DNA of 54,096 bases, from contig JAAAOB010000029.1 of NCBI GenBank assembly GCA_009909035.1, positions 1 to 54,096 of the forward strand, read 5' to 3'. A program made the translations under genes and the position numbers. Position 1 is the first letter of the stretch. Each line of letters begins with the position of its first letter. The notes beneath the pieces are model-generated. The model saw only the letters and a program-made list of their open reading frames with translations, ran no database searches and was not told the origin of the DNA. The DNA is from Bacteroidota bacterium. GTDB taxonomy: Bacteria > Bacteroidota > Rhodothermia > Balneolales > Balneolaceae. This document shows positions 1 to 8,968 of the stretch, piece by piece.

Positions 1-3000
1 CGTTCGTGCCATCGGGCTCCAGGTCTCCGATCCGGCGCCAAGCTGAAGCGCCAGCGGCACCATGGCCAGGATGGTTGTGAGGGCAGTCATCAGGATTGGT
101 CGTAACCGCCTGGATGCTCCATTTGCAATCGCACTCAGCCTCTCCTGTCCGCGAGACTGCAGAATTTTAATATAGTCGATCATAACAATTCCGTTGTTAA
201 CCACGATACCCGTCAAGAGCACCAGCCCAACCATTGCCGTTACGCTGATGGGAGTGGAGGTGATCCACAGCATCAGAAGAACACCGGTGAGCGCCAGCGG
301 AATCGTGACAATGATAATCAGCGGTTCTACAAGGCTTTCGAACTGGGAGGCCATAACCATATAGGTTAAAACTCCCGCAATCATGAAAGCTATGACGAGA
401 TAGGAAAAAGACTCTTGCTGATCTTCAGCAGAACCGGCAACCTCGTACCGGTACCCTTCCGGCCAGTCCATGCGGTTCAGGACAGAGCGGGCCCGTTCCG
501 TTGCGGTTTCAAGATCAATTCCCGCGAGATCTGCCTCAACTTCCACCATACGTTCCTGGTTCACCCTGAGAATACTGGAGGGTCCGGAATACCGCTCAAT
601 CCGCGCCAGGTTTTTCAGCGGCATCCAGGTGCCGTCCGCAGCCTGTATCTGTATCTCTTCAAGAGCTGTAGATTCGGCACGGTCGATCGGGCTAAGCTGA
701 ACCAGGACTTCAAACTCCACCCCTTGATCAACAAACGTTGTTGCCACATTGCCGCGCACGGCATTGCTTACGGCGGTTGCCACCTGCGAAGTGTTCAATC
801 CAACACGCGAAATCCTCTCGCGATCCATATCAATGCGTAATTCGGGTCGGCCCTGTTCAGCACTGCTGAATACGCTCGCAATGCCCTCTGTATCACGAAG
901 GCCGTTCATAGCGATAGAGGATAATTCCTGGCGCACATCGGGATCGAAGCCAAATATCTGAACGATCAGTCCGGTTTCGCCGTCCGGGCTCAGCGGATCC
1001 TCACGAACTTCTTTAATATTCGTACCGGGCACACTACGCAGCGACTGCAGCAGGCTGGCCGTAATCTCAAACTGGCTGCGATCGCGTTCATCCACGGGCA
1101 CCAGTTCTACACGCACCGTTCCCTGGTTTCCCCCCGGGTTATCCGCTCCCTCAATGCCCGTTTTATCACCATAATCGGAAACAACCAGCCGTGCTTCGGG
1201 CACCTCGTCACGGATGATCTGCTCCACACTTTGAATTGACCGCTCCAGCTCGAACAGGTTCACACCGGGTTCTCTCTGTACTTCCAGGACGATGTAATTT
1301 TCATCCACTTCGGGGAAAAATTCACCGCCGAGAAGATAAAATATCGGCAGTGACAAAATCAGCAGAGCAAAAGAGCCCAATACCACAAGGCCGCTTCGCT
1401 TCAGTGATTTCACGATCAGGCCGTTATAGAATCGTTCAAGCCTATCCAGGCTGCGGGTTAGCCAGGGTGCAATCTTTTCTGAGAAAAATGTTCCGACCCG
1501 GCTACCGATCTCACGAAAGAGAAAAATGAACGGATAGATCGGGATCAGAATCAAAAACAGCGGCAGGGAGAGAATGCGATTTCTGACGGATTGCTTGCTC
1601 CAGTCGAGCAGTTGGCGAAATAGTGATTTTTCGCCGCCGGAATCCTCGAGCTCTTTTTGAAAAAGCCGGGAGCTCATCACCGGTATCAGCGTAAGAGCCA
1701 CCAGCACGGATACAATGAGTGCAAATGAGATGGTGAGCGCCAGATCGCGGAAAAGCAATCCTGCGATCCCCGGAACAAACAGCACCGGCAAAAATACAAC
1801 CAGCGTTGTGAGTGTACTCATCACAACCGGACCTGCCACCTCCTGAGCACCTGCTACCGATGATGTGGATCCGTCTTCCCCATCCTCTTTAAATCTGAAG
1901 ATGTTCTCCAGGACCACCACCGCATTATCCACCACCAGGCCTACCGCCAGCGTTAATCCGGACAGAGAGATAATATTTAAACTTACATCCGCCCAGTGCA
2001 TAATACTAAATGTCGTAACAACCGATACAGGTATGGAGATCGCAACAATCAGAGCCGAACGGCCGCTCCTGAGGAAGATGAGCAGCATCACCATCACCAG
2101 GAAGATGGCCTGTAGTGCCGTAATTACAAGATTACGGATCGACAGCTCGATAAAATCGGCACGGTTGGTAAGAACATCCAGTTCTGAACCTGCCGGCAGA
2201 AGACGCCGTAATTCATCAATGGAGTCCATCACACCCCCGGCTGCCGTCACAATGTTGCTATCGCTTGACTTGTAGATGTTTAGGATAACCCCATCGCTAC
2301 CGTCCACCCGCACATTCCCGATCGGCTGTGAAATACCGTCATCAACCGTTGCAATATCACCAAGGTGAACCGGGTTGCCATCGCGAACAGCCACGATGCT
2401 GTTTCGAATCTGATCTACACTTTGATATTCGCCGATTGTCCGTAAAGAGTACGAGGTTTCTCCCTCCGAGAGTTCACCTGCAGGCACCTGCACATTCTCT
2501 TGGCGAAGGGTTGAAGCTATTGTGCCAATATCGATGTCGTAGGCGCGCATTTGCCGGTTACTAAGCTGAACATTAATCTGGCGATCGAGGCCCCCGGCGG
2601 TCGCCGCTGATGCTACCCCCGGTATTCGTTCCAGCCGCTGTTCAAGCTGCTGGGTGGCAAACGTTCTGAGCTCACGCGAGCTCCGGGTATCCGATGTTAA
2701 TGTTAACACCACAATCGGCTCATCATTCGGATCGTACGAAAAGACAATTGGCTGTTCGGCATCCTGCGGTAAACTCCGCCTGATTTGGTCCAGCCGTTTT
2801 CGCACCTCCGTCTCCGCAAAAAACAGGTCTGTGCCCCAGCTAAAATTGAGGCGCACCACCGATGAGCCCTGGCTTGATATGGACCGGACACGCTCAATGC
2901 CGGAAACACTACCTACAGACTCCTCTATCGTTCGGGTTATCAGCGTCTCCATATCGCCCGGAGCTACCCCTTCATACGTGGTAAAAATGGTGATGGTCGG

Positions 3001-3129
3001 AAACGATACGTCCGGGTAGAGATTCAGCCTCAGGTTTGAGAGGCCAAAGATACCAAACCCAATGAGGATGAGGCTTGTCATTAAAAACGTTATCGGCCGG
3101 GCTACAGCAAGTTTTGATAGATTCTTCAT
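1..3129 (-). CDS. RND-family efflux transporter (AcrB/HAE1 type), 3' end cut by window edge
   Basis: Inner-membrane pump subunit of a proton-driven tripartite efflux system. Translating the minus strand from the ATG at 3129 gives an uninterrupted frame of 1043 codons to the window edge. It begins MKNLSKLAVARPITFLMTSL, the usual cytoplasmic end plus TM1. A porter domain follows, then the TM4 block GLTLAVGLVVDNAVVVLENI around residue 400. A second porter half follows, and the frame ends among the last TM helices at LGAGSETWSPMA. AcrB-type proteins usually run slightly past 1040 residues, so only a few dozen residues should be missing. TM4 reads D-N where AcrB has the proton-relay pair D-D. The adaptor gene lies 7 nt upstream on the same strand, so the two are one operon. 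Substrate cannot be read from the sequence. Confidence 0.93.
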   Translation of the reverse strand, partial: MKNLSKLAVARPITFLMTSLILIGFGIFGLSNLRLNLYPDVSFPTITIFTTYEGVAPGDMETLITRTIEESVGSVSGIERVRSISSQGSSVVRLNFSWGTDLFFAETEVRKRLDQIRRSLPQDAEQPIVFSYDPNDEPIVVLTLTSDTRSSRELRTFATQQLEQRLERIPGVASAATAGGLDRQINVQLSNRQMRAYDIDIGTIASTLRQENVQVPAGELSEGETSYSLRTIGEYQSVDQIRNSIVAVRDGNPVHLGDIATVDDGISQPIGNVRVDGSDGVILNIYKSSDSNIVTAAGGVMDSIDELRRLLPAGSELDVLTNRADFIELSIRNLVITALQAIFLVMVMLLIFLRSGRSALIVAISIPVSVVTTFSIMHWADVSLNIISLSGLTLAVGLVVDNAVVVLENIFRFKEDGEDGSTSSVAGAQEVAGPVVMSTLTTLVVFLPVLFVPGIAGLLFRDLALTISFALIVSVLVALTLIPVMSSRLFQKELEDSGGEKSLFRQLLDWSKQSVRNRILSLPLFLILIPIYPFIFLFREIGSRVGTFFSEKIAPWLTRSLDRLERFYNGLIVKSLKRSGLVVLGSFALLILSLPIFYLLGGEFFPEVDENYIVLEVQREPGVNLFELERSIQSVEQIIRDEVPEARLVVSDYGDKTGIEGADNPGGNQGTVRVELVPVDERDRSQFEITASLLQSLRSVPGTNIKEVREDPLSPDGETGLIVQIFGFDPDVRQELSSIAMNGLRDTEGIASVFSSAEQGRPELRIDMDRERISRVGLNTSQVATAVSNAVRGNVATTFVDQGVEFEVLVQLSPIDRAESTALEEIQIQAADGTWMPLKNLARIERYSGPSSILRVNQERMVEVEADLAGIDLETATERARSVLNRMDWPEGYRYEVAGSAEDQQESFSYLVIAFMIAGVLTYMVMASQFESLVEPLIIIVTIPLALTGVLLMLWITSTPISVTAMVGLVLLTGIVVNNGIVMIDYIKILQSRGQERLSAIANGASRRLRPILMTALTTILAMVPLALQLGAGSETWSPMART

Positions 3130-3136
3130 TAGCTGG

Positions 3137-4387
3137 TTAGTTGCTGTTTGATTCACTGGTTCCGCTCTGGGCCGATGATTGCTCATCGCCTGCCTGCTGC
3201 ATCACATCGATATCTCCGCCGCGATCCGGCAGCGGCTGTTCCTGCCCGGCTACCCGAACTTTTGAGCTATCCCGCAAACCGGACTGGCCCGTTACAATCA
3301 GTTTTTCTCCTTCGTTCAGGCCGCTCAGCACCTCTACGCGCTCACCCTGTTCCAGGCCAAGGGTAAGCTGTTTTCGAATGGCGAGCGAGTCACCTTGAGC
3401 CACAAAAACCGAGTAGTTGCGCCGTAATTCCACGGTGTTGGTTTCCGGCTCAATGTAGGTTTCCACGTTCTCCATCATAGCTGTTCGTGGAATCACAATA
3501 GTATTCTCCCGTGTCTCAAGCGTAATGCGTGATTCGGCAAGAACTCCCTGCCGTACACGTGGGGTTACATCCACCAGGCTGACGACCACCTCGCCCAAAC
3601 CTGTTTCGGGATCAAGCTGCGGGCTGATCCTGGAAATTGTGCCGCGCGCAATACGTTGCCGGCTGTTGCTCATTTGCAGCTCCACGGGCAGGCCAAGGGT
3701 AACGGCATTCCAATCGTCCATCGTAAGGAACAGACGGGTTTCATACCCCACAAGGTTTGCAATTTCGAATGCCGTTGTGCCTGTTGTGGCTACATCCCCC
3801 TCGGCAATGGATCGGCTCAGAATTACACCGTTTACCGGGCTGCGAATTTCCGTGTTTTCGAGATCTTCCCTGGAATTCGAAATCGCCGCTCTTGAAGATT
3901 CGAGCTGTGAAAGACTGGTATTATAGGTAGCTTTGGCTTCGTCAAATTCCAATGAGCTGATAGCGCCGGAATCAAAGAGTTGTTTCTGTCGTGCAAACTG
4001 TGCACTATCTCGCTCAAAAGCTATCCGGCTCTGTTCAAATTGTGCCTGAGCTTGTTCAAATGCATCCCGGAACGGTACGTCATAAATTTTTGCCAGAAGA
4101 TCGCCCTGGCTTACAGAATCCCCTAGATCAGCATAAATTTCAGTCACTCGGTTGCTAACCTGGGGAGTAATATTTACCACATCCTGTGCCCGGATTGTGC
4201 CGAAAGACCGAATTTGATCAGAAATAGTTGAACTTTGGACAGGTACTGCCTCAACACTTGTCGCCGAGCCGCCCCCGCCTCTCATTTGTGAAAAATCTCT
4301 TCCATTCTCTGATGATTCGGATCCGCAGCCGGCCAGCAGCAGACCATTTATTAAAAGTATTGTAATACCAATGATTATTTTATTCAA
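3137..4387 (-). CDS. RND efflux periplasmic adaptor (membrane fusion protein), lipoprotein
   Basis: Links the RND pump to an outer-membrane channel. The 416-residue protein has a lipoprotein signal peptide ending LLLAGC, so the mature N terminus would be Cys20 lipidated. Next come a lipoyl/barrel-sandwich half, a helical hairpin (about residues 105-165, rich in Q, F, S and E), the second lipoyl half (VNGVILSRSIAEGDV) and beta-barrel and membrane-proximal domains. The C-terminal tail is low-complexity, rich in S, E, Q and N. The start codon is TTG, since no in-frame ATG precedes the signal peptide. The pump gene follows after 7 nt. No regulator or outer-membrane channel gene is adjacent in the window. 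Confidence 0.92.
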   Translation of the reverse strand: MNKIIIGITILLINGLLLAGCGSESSENGRDFSQMRGGGGSATSVEAVPVQSSTISDQIRSFGTIRAQDVVNITPQVSNRVTEIYADLGDSVSQGDLLAKIYDVPFRDAFEQAQAQFEQSRIAFERDSAQFARQKQLFDSGAISSLEFDEAKATYNTSLSQLESSRAAISNSREDLENTEIRSPVNGVILSRSIAEGDVATTGTTAFEIANLVGYETRLFLTMDDWNAVTLGLPVELQMSNSRQRIARGTISRISPQLDPETGLGEVVVSLVDVTPRVRQGVLAESRITLETRENTIVIPRTAMMENVETYIEPETNTVELRRNYSVFVAQGDSLAIRKQLTLGLEQGERVEVLSGLNEGEKLIVTGQSGLRDSSKVRVAGQEQPLPDRGGDIDVMQQAGDEQSSAQSGTSESNSN

Positions 4388-4729
4388 CGTCTTGTTTTGA
4401 TTTTAAATTGTGAAGTAGCCTCATTTTTGATAATGATAAGGAGTTCCGTTGGAATTATAACCCCGCTATTACATCATTTAATTTCATGAATTAAAAAGAA
4501 GCCTCTTTTTAATATAGTTTAACAAATGATGTACGTGTACAACGGTTATAGGTGCAGGCGTGCAGGACTGCTTTTACAGTGTAGCTTGAAAACAGTGGAT
4601 TGGACGAACCGTTTAAATATTCGCAGTTCATTCCAAATACGAACACGTGCTGCCACAGAGGTAGGCAAATCATTGATTTTAGAAAAACCACGTCTGCCAG
4701 AAAGGTACGGTTGTGAACCTTTCCTTGCT
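4388..4729. other. Gene-free stretch between adaptor and propeller lipoprotein genes
   Basis: This 342-base stretch holds no convincing gene; the short frames in it have no family signature and overlap each other. It contains the small perfect inverted repeat at 4491-4512. It should carry the promoter of the efflux operon on the minus strand, but I could not pick a clear promoter. Confidence 0.6.
4491..4512 (-). terminator. Perfect 9-bp inverted repeat, possible terminator
   Basis: The arms TTAAAAAGA and TCTTTTTAA flank a 4-nt loop, AGCC. Read on the minus strand the stem ends in a run of T, so it could terminate the propeller gene 218 nt upstream. The stem is very AT-rich, so it could equally be an operator in front of the efflux operon. 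Only the repeat itself is certain. Confidence 0.35.
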
Positions 4730-5821
4730 CTATTCCGGCATGGAGTATCTGAAAACCCGAACTTCATCTCCTGTTGCCATCGTACCCGAGGCATAAAGTC
4801 TGTTGCCGGCCACATGATGAAGGTTGAAACCGACGGGCAAATCAAAACTGCCCAGCGGAGTACCTTCACTATTTATGACGAGGTATTCCGGTGAATCATA
4901 GGTGCGTATCCACATCCTTTTGTTGTCATCAATCACAAAATTCCTTGCCACAGGTTTTGTATTGGGCAGAAAACGGTCCGATAAATGGCGAAGATCGGCC
5001 GTTACCCGGGCACGAGCATCCTGTTGATCCTTCTCTTGCAGATAGAGGCGTGCAACAGGAGCATAGAGTGTATCCACTGGGTTCAGTCCGGTATCATATG
5101 TCGTAACCCGGAACGATTCCGTTTCCAACACATAAAACATTCCGTCCCGATCAGCCTGCAGGTACGTCCGATGTGAAAACGGAGCCTCTTCCGGCGGTAT
5201 TCGCTCTTCAGCAAGCATCTGGTGAGATTTGACCCGGAGGGAGTCATTGCCTGCCCACTCTCCATCCAGCGTACCAATCTTCAGCACACGGTAGAGCTGA
5301 AACAGGTTCTCGTTCAGCCGTTCGTCAACTGTCTTTTGAGTCAGCAGCAGGCGATCGTTTAAATAGTGAACCATACCTGCAGGAGATGGTGAGAATGAAA
5401 ACGTATCGGCAACAGCCCATTCACCTTCTGACTGTTCAAATATGGTATGGCGCTTCAGGCGGTCGTCATAGGCAATCAGGCGATTTTGTTCATCGAAATC
5501 TAAAGAGTTTATCAACAAGAACTCTCCTGTATCTCCCCCCTCGCCGCCAATACTTGTTAGAAAAGTACCATCTGCAGTGTAGTGGTGAATTTTATACGAT
5601 CCCCAATCTGACACAAACAACTCGCCATCTCTGTTGGTTTTCACAATGTTTACCTGGCGGATATCACCCGCCGGCGTTTCACTTACGGTAAAGAGCTGTT
5701 CAATCTCCAGAGTCGGCAGATCCCCGGTTCGTATATCCCCCGGTGATTCGTCCCTCCCGGCACAGGCCGTTGCAAAAATCGATACCATCACAAGAACATA
5801 CAGAACTCTGTTATTTTTCAT
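4730..5821 (-). CDS. 6-bladed beta-propeller lipoprotein
   Basis: Predicted secreted lipoprotein of 363 residues from the ATG at 5821. The signal peptide MKNNRVLYVLVMVSIFATAC ends in a lipobox-like FATAC. An in-frame ATG 13 codons upstream would put a charged stretch before the signal, so I prefer 5821. The body has NHL/6-bladed propeller blades of the form D-G-x-L/F-(Y/F)V-x-D and Y-x-x-D-G-x-F, for example FVSDWGSYKIHHYTADGTF, FDEQNRLIAYDD and DNKRMWIRTYDS. Such propellers are abundant in Bacteroidota and usually bind peptides, glycans or partner proteins; its ligand is unknown. It lies alone, upstream of and on the same strand as the efflux operon, 342 nt away. Confidence 0.8.
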   Translation of the reverse strand: MKNNRVLYVLVMVSIFATACAGRDESPGDIRTGDLPTLEIEQLFTVSETPAGDIRQVNIVKTNRDGELFVSDWGSYKIHHYTADGTFLTSIGGEGGDTGEFLLINSLDFDEQNRLIAYDDRLKRHTIFEQSEGEWAVADTFSFSPSPAGMVHYLNDRLLLTQKTVDERLNENLFQLYRVLKIGTLDGEWAGNDSLRVKSHQMLAEERIPPEEAPFSHRTYLQADRDGMFYVLETESFRVTTYDTGLNPVDTLYAPVARLYLQEKDQQDARARVTADLRHLSDRFLPNTKPVARNFVIDDNKRMWIRTYDSPEYLVINSEGTPLGSFDLPVGFNLHHVAGNRLYASGTMATGDEVRVFRYSMPE

Positions 5822-6054
5822 CACGCCGTAAAATCTGAGTTTTTTTATAGATGCCATCAAGAATAACAGAATTTCGATTGTTGAACAAGCTCAGCTTTTT
5901 ACAAGAGCTCCTTCATTCTGCATTCTGCTGCCCGTTATGCGGATGTACCAACTCCACCGTTTCCTCTACAATTCACCCTCTTCCAAATGTTGGCTGATTT
6001 GTGTATATACCAAAGAGAAGAATTCAGAGATAAACATAATCGAACCATAAATAC

Positions 6055-6061
6055 AGGGAGG
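6055..6061 (+). promoter_or_regulatory. Shine-Dalgarno site
   Basis: AGGGAGG lies 5 nt before the ATG at 6067. It is an unusually good ribosome site for this window, where most genes have none, and it fixes the start of the hydrolase. Confidence 0.7.
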
Positions 6062-6066
6062 CTGGG

Positions 6067-7491
6067 ATGGCAGAATCAATTACACTTATTATACATGGAT
6101 GGAGCGACTGCTCTAACTCATTCATCCACATGAAGGAACGCCTGCAAGAGCGGGGTGTTGGCACGGTAGACACAATTCTTTACGGAGATTATCAATCTCG
6201 TGCCGACAATATTACCTTCAATGACGTGGTCGACGGGCTGAATCAGCAGATGATTGAGAAGGGAATTTTGAACCGTGACGGTACAGGGAATGCCGAGATA
6301 AATATCGTGGTCCATTCCACCGGGGGACTTGTTATCCGGCACTGGATCTGGCGATATTACGCCGGCCGAATTGACCAGTGCCCTGTGAAACGATTGGTGA
6401 TGCTTGCACCTGCTAACTTCGGATCACCGCTGGCACACCGGGGAAAATCGTTCCTGGGCCGGCTTGTAAAGGGCCGCTGGAAAATCGGGGATTTTCTGGA
6501 GGTTGGACGCCGGCTTCTGGATGGTCTTGAACTGGCCAGCCCGTATCAGTGGACACTCGCTCACCGAGATATCTTCAGCTATGGCGGAGACTGCTTCAAT
6601 CCAGACCATATAAAGCTGACCATCCTCACCGGAATGGAAGATTACGGCGGCATCCGTGGCTGGGTAAACAAGCCGGGCACCGATGGCACGGTTGTAATAT
6701 CCGGTACCACTCTGAACAGTGTAAAGCTTAAAGTTGATTTTTCGGATCCCGATACCCCTCACACATGGGAGCAGATAGAGACAGCGGATGATTTTGCATT
6801 TGGTGTATTGCCGGGAATCGATCACGGATCGATCGTCGGGGAGTTTGAAAAGACATCGGGGCAGGTGATCGATCGCACAATTGATGCACTGACCGTGTCA
6901 ACACCGGCCCTGTTCAGGGAACATCAAAAGAGATGCAAAAAAATTACCGACACCGCATACCGTACACACATCAAACAGGATGTGGATAAATATGGCCGAT
7001 TTCAGCAGTTCATCATCCGGGCCATCGATGATCATGGAGAACCGGTGAATGACTACACGCTGGAGTTCGACATCTACCAGGCCGGGAAAGAAGAGAGCGG
7101 ATTGCTGCCGGGGAATAAATATTTTAATATGAAAGAGAAGTCTCTATCTGAAAAGTTTCAGTCCGAAATGCTGGACCAAATCCATACTCACACCAAAGAA
7201 AGTAGTTTTCGCAGACTCCTGGTGAATGTTGACAGGCTCAATAACCTGATCGAACATACCAAACAAGAGATTGGTGACTTTGTACTGGTGATGAATCTTT
7301 TCGTGCCGGAGGTTGATGAAGGGATCTATTACGATGTTCAATCCCTGCAAAAAGTCGTTATTTTCAGGTCGGATAATGAGGAAAACTCAAGCCATCTGCC
7401 GACTCTCTTCTACGGAAATACAACCACGCTTTTAGAGATCAAAGTCAATCGAAAAACAAGCTACGTGAGTATCAGTAAAGATCCACTATAA
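6067..7491 (+). CDS. Alpha/beta-hydrolase fold protein (lipase/esterase-like) with extra C-terminal domain
   Basis: 474 residues, no signal peptide, so probably cytoplasmic. The first half is an alpha/beta hydrolase: oxyanion region HGW at residues 10-12, nucleophile elbow V-H-S-T-G-G with Ser84, then APANFGSP, typical of PGAP1/lipase-like proteins. A candidate catalytic His is H253 in DHGSIVG. The acid residue is not certain. The last 200 or so residues (from about 275) have no motif I recognise; they look like a mixed helix/strand domain with a beta-sandwich start. The substrate is unknown; an acyl ester or lipid is likely from the fold. It is flanked by unrelated genes, with 245 nt upstream and 262 nt downstream free of genes. 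Confidence 0.75.
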   Translation: MAESITLIIHGWSDCSNSFIHMKERLQERGVGTVDTILYGDYQSRADNITFNDVVDGLNQQMIEKGILNRDGTGNAEINIVVHSTGGLVIRHWIWRYYAGRIDQCPVKRLVMLAPANFGSPLAHRGKSFLGRLVKGRWKIGDFLEVGRRLLDGLELASPYQWTLAHRDIFSYGGDCFNPDHIKLTILTGMEDYGGIRGWVNKPGTDGTVVISGTTLNSVKLKVDFSDPDTPHTWEQIETADDFAFGVLPGIDHGSIVGEFEKTSGQVIDRTIDALTVSTPALFREHQKRCKKITDTAYRTHIKQDVDKYGRFQQFIIRAIDDHGEPVNDYTLEFDIYQAGKEESGLLPGNKYFNMKEKSLSEKFQSEMLDQIHTHTKESSFRRLLVNVDRLNNLIEHTKQEIGDFVLVMNLFVPEVDEGIYYDVQSLQKVVIFRSDNEENSSHLPTLFYGNTTTLLEIKVNRKTSYVSISKDPL

Positions 7492-7753
7492 ACGATGGAG
7501 AGCATATAATCCCCGACAGCCTTCACCCGGCAGAGCCGCCGGTCATTTTGTGAATGAGCACCAAATCGTGGGATTCGCAGTGCATTTGCTTTTGGCCGCC
7601 GGGGACTTGCAAAATGATTATATGTTTCGGACTCCTGTTCTGACAAAAGATCCACACCCGGGTCTAAACCTACTTTTATTTCACCGACAAAACGGTGCGG
7701 GCCGGGAATAAGTTAACACTGTAAACCGAACAACAAATTAGATCGATCAAACC

Positions 7754-8269
7754 ATGTGGACGTACGACGGAACAAAACGACCTTCATTTGCAGACAACCC
7801 GGGGCCAAACGAGGAGTCCGTGTGGGATTACCCGCGCCCCCCTGCCCTGGAGAATGACACCAGACGGGTTGAAGTGATGATAAATGACGTGCCCATTGCC
7901 TCTTCTGAGGCAGCTGTGCGCGTGCTGGAAACCGCAAGTCCCCCGACGTTTTATCTGCCGCCCGGTGATGTAAACAGAGAGTTGCTGATTCCTGCAGGAG
8001 GTGGCAGTATTTGTGAATGGAAGGGAAAAGCATCTTACTGGACGATCGAGGCCGGCGGGCAGCAGGCAGGGCGCGCGTGCTGGAGCTATGAAGATCCCAG
8101 CCAGGCATTTAAAGAGATTGCAGGATATTTCTCGTTCTACCCCGCAATGGTGGCGTGTTACGTAGACGGAGAAAGCGTAAAACCACAGCCGGGCGGCTTT
8201 TACGGTGGATGGATGACCGCTGAGATTGTTGGCCCCGTGAAAGGTGAACCCGGTACCGGAGGTTGGTGA
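7754..8269 (+). CDS. DUF427 domain protein
   Basis: 171 residues that match the DUF427 family from end to end: VWDYPRPPALE, TFYLPPGDV, CEWKGKASYWTI, CWSYEDP and FSFYPAMVACYVDGE in order. The family is a small, soluble beta-rich fold with a conserved C/H/W/Y core; no reaction is established. The first 20 or so residues (MWTYDGTKRPSFADNPGPNE) extend the common family start. It is the first of three plus-strand genes but spacing to the next is 233 nt, so co-transcription is not implied. Confidence 0.88.
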   Translation: MWTYDGTKRPSFADNPGPNEESVWDYPRPPALENDTRRVEVMINDVPIASSEAAVRVLETASPPTFYLPPGDVNRELLIPAGGGSICEWKGKASYWTIEAGGQQAGRACWSYEDPSQAFKEIAGYFSFYPAMVACYVDGESVKPQPGGFYGGWMTAEIVGPVKGEPGTGGW

Positions 8270-8502
8270 TCGATTGTTCCAAATAGATCTCCGAATCGAT
8301 ACCGCAGACAAAGTTACCGGCCGGCTGGTTGTCATTTGTCTCATCATTTATGCACTTTTAAAGGTGATTGAATACATACGAAAGAGCAGCAATCACCGGT
8401 CCACGGATTTCTCTTTATTTTTTCAATTTACTGAGATCAATATCCAAAAAAGTTCCTGTTCACTCGATAAGAAATCAGAACAGATGAAATGAATTTGATG
8501 AG

Positions 8503-8910
8503 ATGCTGAACATTACCGAGACTTGCCTGTATGCTAAAAACCTGGAGGAGGCTGAATACTTTTACTCTCAGCTCATGGACTTTGAACTTGTTGCAAAAGA
8601 GGAAACCCGGCACCTGTTTTACAAGTGCGAAAATAGCATGCTTCTTATCTTCAATCCCGATCATACCTCTCGTCATCAAACGGATGTTGATGGCAACCCG
8701 ATACCACTTCACGGAGACTCCGGCTCTGTTCACATTGCGTTTAGTGTGGACCAAAACCGTTACAGAGAGTGGAAATCCAGATTAATTGAGCACGATATAG
8801 ACATTGAATCTGAAGTGATCTGGAGTACGAAAGCCCGCTCATTTTATTTTCGGGACCCAGCCGGAAACAGTCTCGAGATCATTACGGGCAACATATGGAA
8901 TTTACCCTGA
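8503..8910 (+). CDS. VOC / glyoxalase-like metalloprotein
   Basis: 135-residue single VOC unit with two beta-alpha-beta-beta-beta modules. The modules start at ITETCLYAKNLEEAEYFYSQ and SVHIAFSVDQNRYREW and end in YFRDPAGNSLEII. Likely metal-site positions are Glu6 (where most relatives have His), His77 and Glu125. The family covers glyoxalases, dioxygenases and fosfomycin-type resistance proteins, so the substrate cannot be assigned. The start ATG follows a weak GATGAG. The mscS-type gene follows after 58 nt. Confidence 0.85.
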   Translation: MLNITETCLYAKNLEEAEYFYSQLMDFELVAKEETRHLFYKCENSMLLIFNPDHTSRHQTDVDGNPIPLHGDSGSVHIAFSVDQNRYREWKSRLIEHDIDIESEVIWSTKARSFYFRDPAGNSLEIITGNIWNLP

Positions 8911-8968
8911 GATTGAACCTGATATACAGTACCTTTTAAACGCAAATTTTGACAAATGGATTAAACCT

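Noticed and set aside
4509..4894. Several short frames between the efflux operon and the propeller gene
   Set aside because: Overlapping frames on both strands, partly antisense to the propeller gene, with no ribosome site or domain.
6002..6031. Shared ATATACCAAAGAGA with a site near 37300
   Set aside because: A 14-nt match is expected by chance a few times in a window of this size, and the surroundings do not match.
7784..8347. 187-codon minus-strand frame over the DUF427 gene
   Set aside because: The plus-strand frame matches DUF427 from end to end; the opposite frame has no motif.
8244..8492. 82-codon plus-strand frame after the DUF427 gene
   Set aside because: It overlaps the end of DUF427, has no family pattern and lies in AT-rich spacer DNA.
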